A DNA stretch of 17,090 nucleotides, taken from NCBI GenBank assembly GCA_002346435.1, contig DDZT01000004.1:1-17090 (forward strand), given 5' to 3'. The notes under the pieces are model-generated. The model did not search any database. It was not told the origin of the DNA and worked only from the letters and a program-made list of their open reading frames with translations. Source of the DNA: Anaerolineales bacterium UBA3001 (GTDB lineage Bacteria; Chloroflexota; Anaerolineae; Anaerolineales; UBA11657). Position 1 is the first letter of the stretch. Each line of letters begins with the position of its first letter. Positions 6,913 to 13,811 of the stretch are shown piece by piece. The position numbers were made by a program, and so were the translations under genes.

Positions 6913-7641
6913 ATGAGAATACTAGTAATTGCTGACATACACGCTAACTTACATGCACTAGAATCTGTGCTAAAAGATGCTAAAGATACTTACGATGTAC
7001 TATGGTGCCTAGGCGACCTAGTAGGTTATGGGCCATACCCAAACGAATGTTTGCAAATAGTACAAAGTTTGCCAGAATTTATATGTATTTCTGGAAATCA
7101 CGATTATGCAACAGTTGCTAAAATGGATTTAAGCACATTCAATCCTATCGCTTACCAAGCATTACATTGGACTAAAAATGAATTATCTACTGAATCCTAC
7201 AATTTTCTCGAGAAAATCGAATCAACAGTTTATACAAATGATGTGACCTTAGTGCATGGTAGTCCCAACAATCCATTGTGGGAATATATTACAGACACAA
7301 ACGTAGCTAATCAAAATTTCACAAATGTTAGAGGTAAATTATGTCTAGTCGGTCATACGCACATACCACGTATATTTAGTCATGACGGTATACAATGTAA
7401 TGAAATCTCAGTAAATACTACACAATCTATTAACTTATTTGAGAGACAGTATATACTTAACCCTGGCAGTGTTGGACAACCGCGTGATCACAATCCATTG
7501 GCAGCATATGGAATATTAGATCTTACTAAGCATACGTGGGAACAACGAAGAGTAGCGTATGATATCAGAGCAACACAAGACCAGATGATGATTGAGCAAC
7601 TGCCGGAAGAGCTTATGATACGACTATCCTTTGGAATGTAG
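6913..7641 (+). CDS. Calcineurin-like metallophosphoesterase (YfcE/MJ0936-like)
   Basis: A 242-residue binuclear-metal phosphoesterase. The metal ligands are in order: DIH (D8, H10) in VIADIHANLHAL, GDLVGYGPYP (D35), GNHD (61-64), a histidine in LVHGSP, and GHTH near residue 169, followed by LNPGSVGQPRD. The GDLVGYGPYPNEC and NPGSVGQPRD blocks are typical of the small cytoplasmic YfcE-type phosphodiesterases, whose natural substrate is often unknown. The start ATG is 32 bases from the longest possible start of divergent tsaE (92 from the one I prefer), and there is no strong ribosome site. The spacer to moaC downstream (91 bases) may carry a separate promoter, so membership of the moa operon is unclear. 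Confidence 0.9.
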   Translation: MRILVIADIHANLHALESVLKDAKDTYDVLWCLGDLVGYGPYPNECLQIVQSLPEFICISGNHDYATVAKMDLSTFNPIAYQALHWTKNELSTESYNFLEKIESTVYTNDVTLVHGSPNNPLWEYITDTNVANQNFTNVRGKLCLVGHTHIPRIFSHDGIQCNEISVNTTQSINLFERQYILNPGSVGQPRDHNPLAAYGILDLTKHTWEQRRVAYDIRATQDQMMIEQLPEELMIRLSFGM

Positions 7642-7732
7642 TTTCATTGAAAATATAACCAAAATCTTAGCAATGGTTAGACTAATAGGTTAGTATATAG
7701 TAATAGAGATAATATTATTACAATTGAGTTTT

Positions 7733-8245
7733 ATGAACAAACACACTTCGCTCAGCCACATAGACAACAAGGGTCGTGCTCGCATGGTAGATATTGCGCA
7801 CAAACCAGAAAGTAAGCGAGTTGCTGTTGCTACCGCTGAAGTACATATGAAGAAAGATACTCTAAATCAAATACGTAGTGGAAATACTAAAAAGGGTGAT
7901 GTTTATGGAGTGGCAAAAATTGCTGGTATACAAGCAGCTAAACGCACTGCTGATCTTATACCATTGTGTCACCCTCTATTATTAAGTCATATAGAAGTAG
8001 AAATGTCTGACTCTGAATTGCTTGGACAAGAGAAACAACATGGCGTAACTATTACTGCTACTGTGCGGTCAACTGGCAAAACAGGTGTTGAGATGGAAGC
8101 ACTGGTAGCTGTTACTACAGCTGCACTGACTATATACGACATGACAAAAGCAGTGGAAAAATCAATACTTATAACCAACGTGCGTTTAGTAGAGAAAAGT
8201 GGTGGCCAGAGTGGAGATGTAATAAACACACAACCTCAACCATAA
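7733..8245 (+). CDS. moaC: Cyclic pyranopterin monophosphate synthase MoaC
   Basis: Converts the MoaA product (3',8-cyclo-GTP) to cyclic pyranopterin monophosphate in molybdenum-cofactor synthesis. Near the N-terminus it has LSHIDNKGRARMVDIAHK (8-24). The core is KKGDVYGVAKIAGIQAAKRTADLIPLCHPLLLSHIEV (53-89), with the active-site His at 80, then GKTGVEMEALVAVTTAALTIYDMTKAVEK (115-143), whose Asp136 and Lys139 correspond to the E. coli catalytic pair. It is 170 residues, as expected. A TTG three codons upstream (7724) is also open; I took the ATG because the MoaC family begins close to the SHID motif. No moaA is in the window. The MoaD-MoaE fusion follows 22 bases on, so the two enzymes act in consecutive steps from one mRNA. 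Confidence 0.95.
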   Translation: MNKHTSLSHIDNKGRARMVDIAHKPESKRVAVATAEVHMKKDTLNQIRSGNTKKGDVYGVAKIAGIQAAKRTADLIPLCHPLLLSHIEVEMSDSELLGQEKQHGVTITATVRSTGKTGVEMEALVAVTTAALTIYDMTKAVEKSILITNVRLVEKSGGQSGDVINTQPQP

Positions 8246-8267
8246 CAACAATAAACTTAAACACCAT

Positions 8268-8993
8268 ATGAAAATATCAATTCTTCTCTTTGCCAGCATC
8301 AAGGAATATGCAGGAACCAACATAATATCCATTAATATTAAAGACAAATCCACAGTTGCAGACCTAAAACAAGAAATTGCAAATCATCTTCCTGAGTTGA
8401 AAGATTTGCTCCCCACCGCTCTTGTATCAATCAATCATGAATTCGCATTTCCAGAAGAAAAAGTACCAGAAGATGCTGAGATTGCTATATTTCCGCCCGT
8501 ATCAGGCGGACAGGAAAAACCTACCATCATAGAAATCAAATCCGAACCGTTCAGTATTGACGAAGTTATGGCTAACATTGTGGGTCCATCAACTGGCGCT
8601 ATGTGTGTATTTTCCGGAATAGTAAGAGCTCAGAATGATGACGTAACAACAAACAATAACCTTGATATAGTAGAACAACTAAACTATGAAGCATATTCTC
8701 CAATGGCTGAAACTAAGATGTACCAGGTAGCATCTGAAGTCCGATCTCGATGGCCAAATATATATGGTATTGCCATATTTCAACGCACAGGAAGCTTAGA
8801 ACCTAGTCACCAAACAGTCATGATTGCATGTACAAGTGCTCACAGAGACTCAGGAATTTTCGAAGCTGCTCGTTACGGCATTGACAGACTAAAAGAGATT
8901 GTTCCTATATGGAAACAGGAAATAGGCGAGAAAGACTCAACATGGGTCAAAGGAACTTACCAACCTGACAAAAACGACGTTAAACAAATATAA
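8268..8993 (+). CDS. moaX: Fused molybdopterin synthase MoaD-MoaE (MoaX-like)
   Basis: One 241-residue frame joins the two molybdopterin-synthase subunits. Residues 1-81 are the ubiquitin-like sulfur carrier MoaD, ending VSGG (G80-G81). Residues 86-241 are MoaE, with GAMCVFSGIVR (110-120), LNYEAYSPMAE (138-148), IYGIAIFQRTGSLEPS (165-180), the active-site SAHR (190-193) and RLKEIVPIWKQE (207-218), including the usual catalytic lysines. In separate MoaD the glycine tail is free and is thiocarboxylated to donate sulfur to cPMP; here QEKPT and the whole of MoaE follow it. In mycobacterial MoaX, proteolysis after this Gly-Gly is needed for activity, and the same is likely here. The gene is 22 bases after moaC, with no clear ribosome site. 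There is no visible frameshift or stop at the junction. Confidence 0.94.
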   Translation: MKISILLFASIKEYAGTNIISINIKDKSTVADLKQEIANHLPELKDLLPTALVSINHEFAFPEEKVPEDAEIAIFPPVSGGQEKPTIIEIKSEPFSIDEVMANIVGPSTGAMCVFSGIVRAQNDDVTTNNNLDIVEQLNYEAYSPMAETKMYQVASEVRSRWPNIYGIAIFQRTGSLEPSHQTVMIACTSAHRDSGIFEAARYGIDRLKEIVPIWKQEIGEKDSTWVKGTYQPDKNDVKQI

Positions 8994-9011
8994 TTATCTT
9001 ATAGGAAAATA

Positions 9012-9407
9012 ATGAATACATTTTCACAAAAATGGTTTTATCAAAATCCCGGCTACATACCTCATAATATTGCAGAGACTGTACGACAATCACTATGGTC
9101 ATCTGGTTTATATTCGATATGGCTTGATGCGGAAACCACAAGTGCACCCTACAAATTAATTGGTAACCATAGTAATGCCAGTATCGAGCTAGAGTGGGAC
9201 CCTTCTAAATGGTTGCGATTACGTTCAGAGAAAGATATTCCAAGCCTTAAAAATCACTTGGCTTGGCTATTAGGATTTGAGGCTAACTTACAATTCACAG
9301 ATCACATGAATTGGCAAGTACATGAATGGCATCTTCAGGAATTTGACGAACGCTGGAGGGAAATTTCCGGCAATCCCATGTATAGCTCACCAATGCGATT
9401 CAATTAA
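9012..9407 (+). CDS. Unrecognised protein, 131 residues
   Basis: I do not recognise this gene. It starts 18 bases after moaX with an AGGA (9003-9006) five bases before the ATG, so it looks translated and part of the moa operon. The protein is rich in Trp (WFYQNPGY, LYSIWLDAE, ELEWDPSKWLRL, HLAWLLGF, NWQVHEWHL, DERWREI), soluble, and has no signal peptide or membrane segment. The spacing in LAWLLGF...HLQEFDERWREISG faintly recalls the N-terminal domain of HhH-GPD DNA glycosylases, but there is no helix-hairpin-helix or catalytic part, so no function is assigned. The last codons read SPMRFN-stop; a one-base shift just before the stop would extend the frame by about 13 codons into the start of the next gene, so a frameshift or a short real end are both possible. 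Confidence 0.7.
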   Translation: MNTFSQKWFYQNPGYIPHNIAETVRQSLWSSGLYSIWLDAETTSAPYKLIGNHSNASIELEWDPSKWLRLRSEKDIPSLKNHLAWLLGFEANLQFTDHMNWQVHEWHLQEFDERWREISGNPMYSSPMRFN

Positions 9408-9436
9408 TCAAGCTTTGCGAGAAATATTGGAATACC

Positions 9437-10021
9437 ATGTATGACGCATTACACGATATTGCAATACTAAAATCTATCCTATATGATTTTGTGCCTTTCA
9501 TAAAATCCGAAATAGTATTCTGGCAACTATCAAAGCCTGGTCCATTTCTAAATCGATACCCAAAACTAACGATAGCTGGCATTCTATTTTGTGCACATAA
9601 ACTAGCAACGGTAGAGTGCATAATAGAGCACAAAATTCAAGAAGAGAAAAATGGGTTACTGAAATCCCTGGATGACCATCTTAACCAATGGAATGCAAAT
9701 GTTAAACGAAAAGCACTTATTGAAATACTAGGAAGATTACGATCATGGGAAATATACATCGACGAGTGTCTTGAAGATGCAAATGACTGGTCCCAGTATT
9801 ATGTAGAAGAAATTTATGGTCGTGTTTATATTCAATTGCTGCTAGACATACTAGATGACACGAAAGAGATTGCCGATATTCGTACCAGAATTAACAAATG
9901 TGATGATAACTTGTACAAAATGTTCAAAAAAGAACAGTTTATATGGGAAAAAGACCTGCAAATCGCCTTTCCACCGAAAAATCAATGGTATTTATATGGT
10001 AGGCTACGCACAACTGGTTAA
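9437..10021 (+). CDS. Unrecognised helical protein, 194 residues
   Basis: I cannot name this gene with confidence. The N-terminal third has VFWQLSKPGPFLNRYPKLTIAGILFCAHKL, where the SKPGPF and NRYPKLTIAGILF strings look like conserved blocks. The rest is charged and predicted helical (LDDHLNQWNANVKRKALIEILGRLRSWEIYIDECLED, DDTKEIADIRTRINKCDD) and ends FPPKNQWYLYGRLRTTG. No signal peptide or clear membrane span is seen. I have a vague memory of similar hypothetical proteins in Chloroflexota, but this cannot be checked here. It begins 29 bases after the 131-residue gene and ends 18 bases from the stop of convergent rny. It is the last plus-strand gene of the moaC-moaX run. The ATG has only a weak GGA upstream; the frame is open back to 9386 without a better start. 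Confidence 0.75.
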   Translation: MYDALHDIAILKSILYDFVPFIKSEIVFWQLSKPGPFLNRYPKLTIAGILFCAHKLATVECIIEHKIQEEKNGLLKSLDDHLNQWNANVKRKALIEILGRLRSWEIYIDECLEDANDWSQYYVEEIYGRVYIQLLLDILDDTKEIADIRTRINKCDDNLYKMFKKEQFIWEKDLQIAFPPKNQWYLYGRLRTTG

Positions 10022-10039
10022 ATCTATTATCAAATAACT

Positions 10040-11566
10040 CTATTTCGCATAATGTACAGCTCGAGTTTCCCTGATTACAGTTACTTTTATTTGACCAGGA
10101 TACTGCAAATCATTCTCAGCTTTATTAGCCACTTCTTTTGCAATCTTAATTGCAGCAAGATCATCAACCTTGTCAGGACTCACTATGATACGAACCTCAC
10201 GACCGGCTTGTAAAGCAAACGCTTCTTTAACTCCTTCTGACGAACTAGCAATCTCTTCCAAAGAACGTATCCTCTTCACATATTGTTCAAAATTTTCACG
10301 ACGAGCACCGGGTCGTGAGCCTGAAATCGCATCGGCTACTTCAACAATTGTCGCCTCCACAGTCTCTTGTTCAACCTCATGATGATGTGCAGCTATAGCA
10401 TTACATATGACCGGTGAAACACCGTAACGACGACAAATTTCCGCTCCTATGGCAGCATGCGTACCCTCGACCTCATGATCTATGGCTTTTCCTATATCGT
10501 GCAACAGCCCTCCTGATTTTGATATTTCCACATCTGCTCCTAACTCAGCCGCAATCACGCCAGCTATCAATGCAGTTTCCACAGCATGAGAATGCTGATC
10601 CTGACCATAAGAAGTGCGGAATTTAAGTTTTCCTAGCAAACGAACTATTTGCACATCTAGGCCAAGTACTCCAGCATCATAAACAGCCTTTTCACCTTCC
10701 TCTTTAACAATAACTTCTACGGCTTCACGCGATTCGCCCACAACCTTTTCAATTTGAGCTGGATGAATACGACCATCCAAAATAAGTTTACTGAGAGCGC
10801 GACGTGCTACCTCTCTACGTATTGGATCGAATGACGCAACCATAACTGAATCTGGAGCTCCATCCACAACTACATCTACTCCAGCTACTTGTTCAAAAGA
10901 CCTTATGTTACGACCATTACGACCAATTATTCGACCTTTGATATCATCTGAAGGTATAGGTATTGTAGTTGTCGAATGCTCGGAAACCTGGTCACTTGAC
11001 ACACGCTGCATAGCTAATACAAGTAATTTACGAGCTCTGTCTTCACCTTCGGACTTGGCTTCTTTTTCTATACTCCTAATCATACGAGCCATATCATCGC
11101 GGGATTCCTTCTCGGTCATCTGCATTAATTCATTTTTCGCCTCACTTTTTGTAAGACCTGCAATCCGCTGCAACTCCTCAATTTGTAGCCCTAGTTTGTC
11201 ATCAATCTCTTTGTCTTTTTGTTCTATATCAAACTTATATTTGTCCAATTTATTCTTGCGCTTATCAAGTTCCGAAGATTGTATCTCAAGTTTATTCCTA
11301 CGCTGTTCCATACGTCGTTCCTCGTCAGAAACTCGTTTCCTACGCTCGAACAGTTCTTTATCCAGTATTTCACGTTTATTATGTAAATCTTCCTTAGCTC
11401 CTATTTCTAAATCGCGGGTCCTCTGCTCGTAATCAGATTCCAATTTTTCTTGAGACAATTGATGTTTTCTATATAACAAATTTTTATAGTAACGGTTCAG
11501 AGCTACTAAAATGATCACACTTATTAGTATAGTGATCAAAATAACTGTGATGATATCGGGTCTCAT
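10040..11566 (-). CDS. rny: Ribonuclease Y
   Basis: A membrane-anchored endoribonuclease that starts mRNA decay. An N-terminal transmembrane helix (about residues 4-23, IITVILITILISVIILVALN) leads into a long, highly charged coiled coil (about 30-190). The KH RNA-binding domain has GRIIGRNGRNIRSFE (211-225). The catalytic HD domain has DQHSHAVE (323-330), LLHDIGKAIDHEVEGTHAAIGAE (355-377) and IAAHHHEVEQ (391-400). The 508-residue length and the domain order are standard. The ATG follows the recX stop by three bases and has GAGG eight bases upstream, inside the end of recX, so recX and rny are translationally linked. The order recA-recX-rny is, to my knowledge, shared with dehalococcoidial genomes. 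The gene ends 18 bases from a convergent gene, with no terminator hairpin visible between. Confidence 0.96.
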   Translation of the reverse strand: MRPDIITVILITILISVIILVALNRYYKNLLYRKHQLSQEKLESDYEQRTRDLEIGAKEDLHNKREILDKELFERRKRVSDEERRMEQRRNKLEIQSSELDKRKNKLDKYKFDIEQKDKEIDDKLGLQIEELQRIAGLTKSEAKNELMQMTEKESRDDMARMIRSIEKEAKSEGEDRARKLLVLAMQRVSSDQVSEHSTTTIPIPSDDIKGRIIGRNGRNIRSFEQVAGVDVVVDGAPDSVMVASFDPIRREVARRALSKLILDGRIHPAQIEKVVGESREAVEVIVKEEGEKAVYDAGVLGLDVQIVRLLGKLKFRTSYGQDQHSHAVETALIAGVIAAELGADVEISKSGGLLHDIGKAIDHEVEGTHAAIGAEICRRYGVSPVICNAIAAHHHEVEQETVEATIVEVADAISGSRPGARRENFEQYVKRIRSLEEIASSSEGVKEAFALQAGREVRIIVSPDKVDDLAAIKIAKEVANKAENDLQYPGQIKVTVIRETRAVHYAK

Positions 11567-11569
11567 TAT

Positions 11570-12199
11570 TTAATCCTCACCTTCTAGTTTTAGTTGGATA
11601 ATCTCACTAACCACATCATTGACAATACTGTAATCGAAGCCATTCCTAGATAGCAAAGACCATATCCTTTGACGAAGATAATCCAATGATGAATCATTAT
11701 ATTTAGACAACTTAGAATAAGCTAACCGACGTGCATCAGCCGATTCTTCAACTTCACTTAGTGCAATTTCAATGTCATTATCGCTAATGCCTTTAGCTAA
11801 CAATTCCTTGCGTAACAGCAATTTTCCACGAGGCCTGAATGTTCGTCTATTTTCAACCCATAACAAAGCAAATTCGGTATCGTTGAGCACATTATTATCC
11901 TGCAGACGACTAATCACTTTTTCTACCACCTGAGATTCAATCCCATATTTGTTTAACCTATTACGAACTTCTAGACCAGATCGAGGCCTATAACTAATGA
12001 ACCGTAACGCTTTTTCATATGCCTTATCCACACTATCAGATTCCAAGAGATTCGACATTACAACTGATGATAATTCTTGTCCAACAGTTAACAACTTAGC
12101 CTGATTGTAGGATAAGCTAAAAGCAAATTTTCCACCTAGAAAGACGTTTGCTCGATTCTTGTCACGTCTTTGAGGTTTAATGTCCGTTATAGTGTCCAT
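11570..12199 (-). CDS. recX: RecA regulator RecX
   Basis: RecX binds RecA filaments and limits recombinase activity. With the start I choose the protein is 209 residues and opens MDTITDIKPQRRDKNRANVFLGGKFAFSLS, the usual RecX N-terminus. Three-helix RecX repeats follow: AYEKALRFISYRPRSGLEVRNRLNKYGI, VVEKVISRLQDNNVLNDTEFALLWVENR and PRGKLLLRKELLAKGISDNDIEIALSEV, then a C-terminal repeat. The frame stays open upstream to a TTG at 12319, but that 40-codon stretch would read through the terminator hairpin at 12212-12243 and has no RecX-like sequence, so I reject it. Only a weak GGA precedes the ATG. It lies 422 bases downstream of recA and shares a transcript with rny. Confidence 0.88.
   Translation of the reverse strand: MDTITDIKPQRRDKNRANVFLGGKFAFSLSYNQAKLLTVGQELSSVVMSNLLESDSVDKAYEKALRFISYRPRSGLEVRNRLNKYGIESQVVEKVISRLQDNNVLNDTEFALLWVENRRTFRPRGKLLLRKELLAKGISDNDIEIALSEVEESADARRLAYSKLSKYNDSSLDYLRQRIWSLLSRNGFDYSIVNDVVSEIIQLKLEGED
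11575..11578 (-). promoter_or_regulatory. rny ribosome-binding site inside the recX end
   Basis: GAGG on the minus strand (11578-11575), eight bases before the rny ATG (11566-11564) and just upstream of the recX TAA stop (11572-11570). It supports translational linkage of recX and rny. Confidence 0.5.
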
Positions 12200-12211
12200 A
12201 TAAAATCCAAC

Positions 12212-12243
12212 AAAAAAACCGTGGTTATCAATCACACCACGGT
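12212..12243 (-). terminator. Rho-independent terminator directly before recX
   Basis: On the minus strand CCGTGGT (12242-12236), a ten-base loop, then ACCACGG (12225-12219) and a run of seven T (12218-12212); an A-T pair can extend the stem to eight. The T-run ends 12 bases before the recX ATG, so the hairpin nearly abuts the translation start. It should end most recA transcripts and leave recX and rny to read-through or to a local promoter. In E. coli recA and recX are also separated by a terminator with partial read-through. Confidence 0.85.
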
Positions 12244-12369
12244 CATTACACAAAACTAATAGTTTTTCAGAAATAGTATCTGCTAATACATTAGCTAAGA
12301 TGTTGAACAAATATAGCAATTACAACTTATAAGCACACTGCTAATTATTAGATGTCAATATACCTAATA

Positions 12370-12439
12370 GGGCCGAAATAATACGATGAAAATTCTACAA
12401 TTATTGTCCGTATGTATATCATTCATCTACGGCCCTTTT
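12370..12439 (+). other. Long imperfect palindrome with T-run; possible small RNA or terminator
   Basis: GGGCCG (12370-12375) pairs with CGGCCC (12430-12435), which is followed by TTTT on the plus strand. Inside, GATGAA (12384-12389) can pair with TTCATC (12422-12427), and ACAAT/ATTGT forms a small inner hairpin; a CCGTA/TACGG pairing competes. The T-run makes plus-strand reading the terminator-like one, yet no plus-strand gene lies upstream within 2.3 kb. I cannot match it to a known RNA family. Confidence 0.35.
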
Positions 12440-12498
12440 ATTCAACTCCACCTGAACCATACACCTAAATATGGTACCTGTCCTCATTTCAAATAGCC

Positions 12499-12510
12499 TG
12501 TTAGCTAACA
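12499..12510. repeat. Perfect 12-base palindrome in the recA-recX spacer
   Basis: TGTTAGCTAACA, a two-fold symmetric site of the kind bound by dimeric regulators; its role is unknown. It is 112 bases downstream of the recA stop and does not match a LexA box. Confidence 0.3.
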
Positions 12511-12621
12511 AGCAGTTTCAGTAAAACCATGACCGTGCTAAATTACTAACATCTAGCATCAGTATCAATATATTTTTGTAGTACAGTTCACACAAACAAA
12601 CCACACTTAAAACAAATCTCC

Positions 12622-13665
12622 TCACTCATTACTGCTATTTACACTTTCACTATCATCATTACCATTTATTACATTTTCAGGAGCAGCAATCGCTCTAACA
12701 GATTTCTCTATCTCAACAGCCATGTCCATATTATCACTTAGATACTGCTTGGCGTTCTCACGCCCTTGACCCAACCTAGTATCATCAAAGCTATAAAAAG
12801 CTCCTCGCTTGTCAATAACTTCATGTTCAACCCCAAGATCCAGCAAATCACCGGCCTTACTAATTCCTTGATCATACATAATGTCAAATTCTGTCTGCCT
12901 GAAAGGAGGTGCAACCTTGTTTTTCGTCACTCGTACTCTTACACGATTGCCAACAATCTGCTGACCACTCTTGATTGCCTGAAGGCGTCGTACATCCAAT
13001 CGTACGCTAGAATAATACTTAAGAGCCTGACCACCGGTAGTAGTCTCTGGATTTCCAAACATGACTCCTATTTTCTGCCGAAGCTGATTCGTAAACACCA
13101 TTGCAGTATTTGACTGCTTGATGGCTCCAGACAACTTTCGCAATGCTTGACTCATCAAACGTGCCTGATTTCCCATAGTCGCATCACCCATATCACCCTC
13201 CAGCTCAGCTCTAGGAACTAACGCAGCTACAGAATCAACGACTATTACATCAATTGCACCCGAACGCACCAGTGAATCTGCAATCTCCAATGCTTGTTCA
13301 CCAGTGTCCGGTTGCGATATATACATATTCTCGATATCAACACCTACTTTAGCCGCATAACTAGGATCTAAAGCATGCTCCATGTCGATAAAGGCACAAA
13401 CACCCCCTACTTTCTGGGACTCAGCAACTATATGCTGACAGAGAGTAGTTTTGCCAGAAGACTCAGGTCCATATATTTCAGTGACCCTACCTTTGGGAAT
13501 ACCACCAATTCCCAAGGCAATATCCAACGAAATACAACCCGTAGAAATCGATTCCACTTGTAAGGTGGACGCATCTCCCATTCGCATTAATGCTCCCTCT
13601 CCAAAACGCTTTTGTATCTGAGAAAGTGTTGTCTCTAATGCTTTTTCACGACCACTTGATGCCAT
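12622..13665 (-). CDS. recA: Recombinase RecA
   Basis: The DNA-dependent ATPase that forms filaments on single-stranded DNA, drives homologous pairing and triggers the SOS response. The Walker A loop is GPESSGKT (66-73), Walker B is VIVVDSVAALVP (140-151), and the DNA-binding loop region is LEGDMGDATMGNQARLMSQALRKL (155-178), with FTNQLRQKIGVMFGNPETTTGG (191-212). The catalytic glutamate is E96 in FIDMEHALDP; the neighbouring residue is Met where E. coli and many others have Ala. The C-terminus is acidic and Asn/Ser-rich. The length of 347 is normal. The start is firm: GGAGG lies seven bases upstream (13677-13673) behind a TATAAT promoter box. It heads the recA-recX-rny block and is divergent from citrate synthase. 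Confidence 0.98.
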   Translation of the reverse strand: MASSGREKALETTLSQIQKRFGEGALMRMGDASTLQVESISTGCISLDIALGIGGIPKGRVTEIYGPESSGKTTLCQHIVAESQKVGGVCAFIDMEHALDPSYAAKVGVDIENMYISQPDTGEQALEIADSLVRSGAIDVIVVDSVAALVPRAELEGDMGDATMGNQARLMSQALRKLSGAIKQSNTAMVFTNQLRQKIGVMFGNPETTTGGQALKYYSSVRLDVRRLQAIKSGQQIVGNRVRVRVTKNKVAPPFRQTEFDIMYDQGISKAGDLLDLGVEHEVIDKRGAFYSFDDTRLGQGRENAKQYLSDNMDMAVEIEKSVRAIAAPENVINGNDDSESVNSSNE

Positions 13666-13672
13666 TTAGATG

Positions 13673-13714
13673 CCTCCGAACTAAACTCAAAGTGTACAAT
13701 ACTCTATTATACAA
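13673..13714 (-). promoter_or_regulatory. recA promoter -10 and ribosome-binding site
   Basis: On the minus strand TTGTATAAT (13714-13706) contains a perfect -10; the matching -35 is poor. Transcription from about 13699 would give a leader of about 34 bases ending in GGAGG (13677-13673), seven bases before the ATG. No GAAC-N4-GTTC, CTG-N10-CAG or other clear LexA operator is visible, so SOS control is not shown by sequence. Confidence 0.5.
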
Positions 13715-13759
13715 CGCAAATGTAATATTTAAGATTGTCTGTCACCTATACTTAGTTAA

Positions 13760-13768
13760 TTGTATAAT
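13760..13768 (+). promoter_or_regulatory. Possible citrate synthase promoter -10
   Basis: TTGTATAAT on the plus strand, an inverted copy of the nine bases at the recA -10 (13714-13706). No good -35 precedes it at the right distance. It would give a leader of about 125 bases to the citrate synthase ATG. A second box, TATAAA (13884-13889), would give an almost leaderless mRNA instead. Confidence 0.3.
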
Positions 13769-13811
13769 CACGTTAGAATAATGCAGACAATAATTTTAAA
13801 TACACAAAACT

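Larger units (their letters stand above)
12200..12621. other. 422-base recA-recX spacer with several palindromes
   Basis: No protein gene or tRNA that I can support. From right to left it holds a perfect 12-base palindrome TGTTAGCTAACA (12499-12510), a long imperfect palindrome with T-run (12370-12439), a perfect TTGACA on the minus strand (12358-12353) with only a poor -10 (GCTTAT, 18-base spacer), and the terminator at 12212-12243. Such a large spacer between recA and recX stands out in an otherwise compact window. Confidence 0.6.

Noticed and set aside
10905..11432. 175-residue plus-strand open frame opposite rny
   Set aside because: It is the Ser-rich mirror of the charged coiled-coil codons of RNase Y; no ribosome site and no family resemblance.
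12200..12319. Longer RecX start at the TTG (12319)
   Set aside because: The extra 40 codons run across the terminator hairpin and do not resemble the RecX N-terminus, which begins right after the ATG at 12199.
12200..12621. A tRNA, SRP RNA or 6S RNA in the recA-recX spacer
   Set aside because: No T-loop GTTCRANYC block or acceptor stem, and no recognisable SRP GGAA-tetraloop domain or 6S central bulge; only generic hairpins are present.
13666..13760. LexA/SOS operator upstream of recA
   Set aside because: I searched by eye for GAAC-N4-GTTC, CTG-N10-CAG and AGTAC-type boxes; only half-sites appear. SOS control may exist with an unknown motif, but it cannot be claimed.
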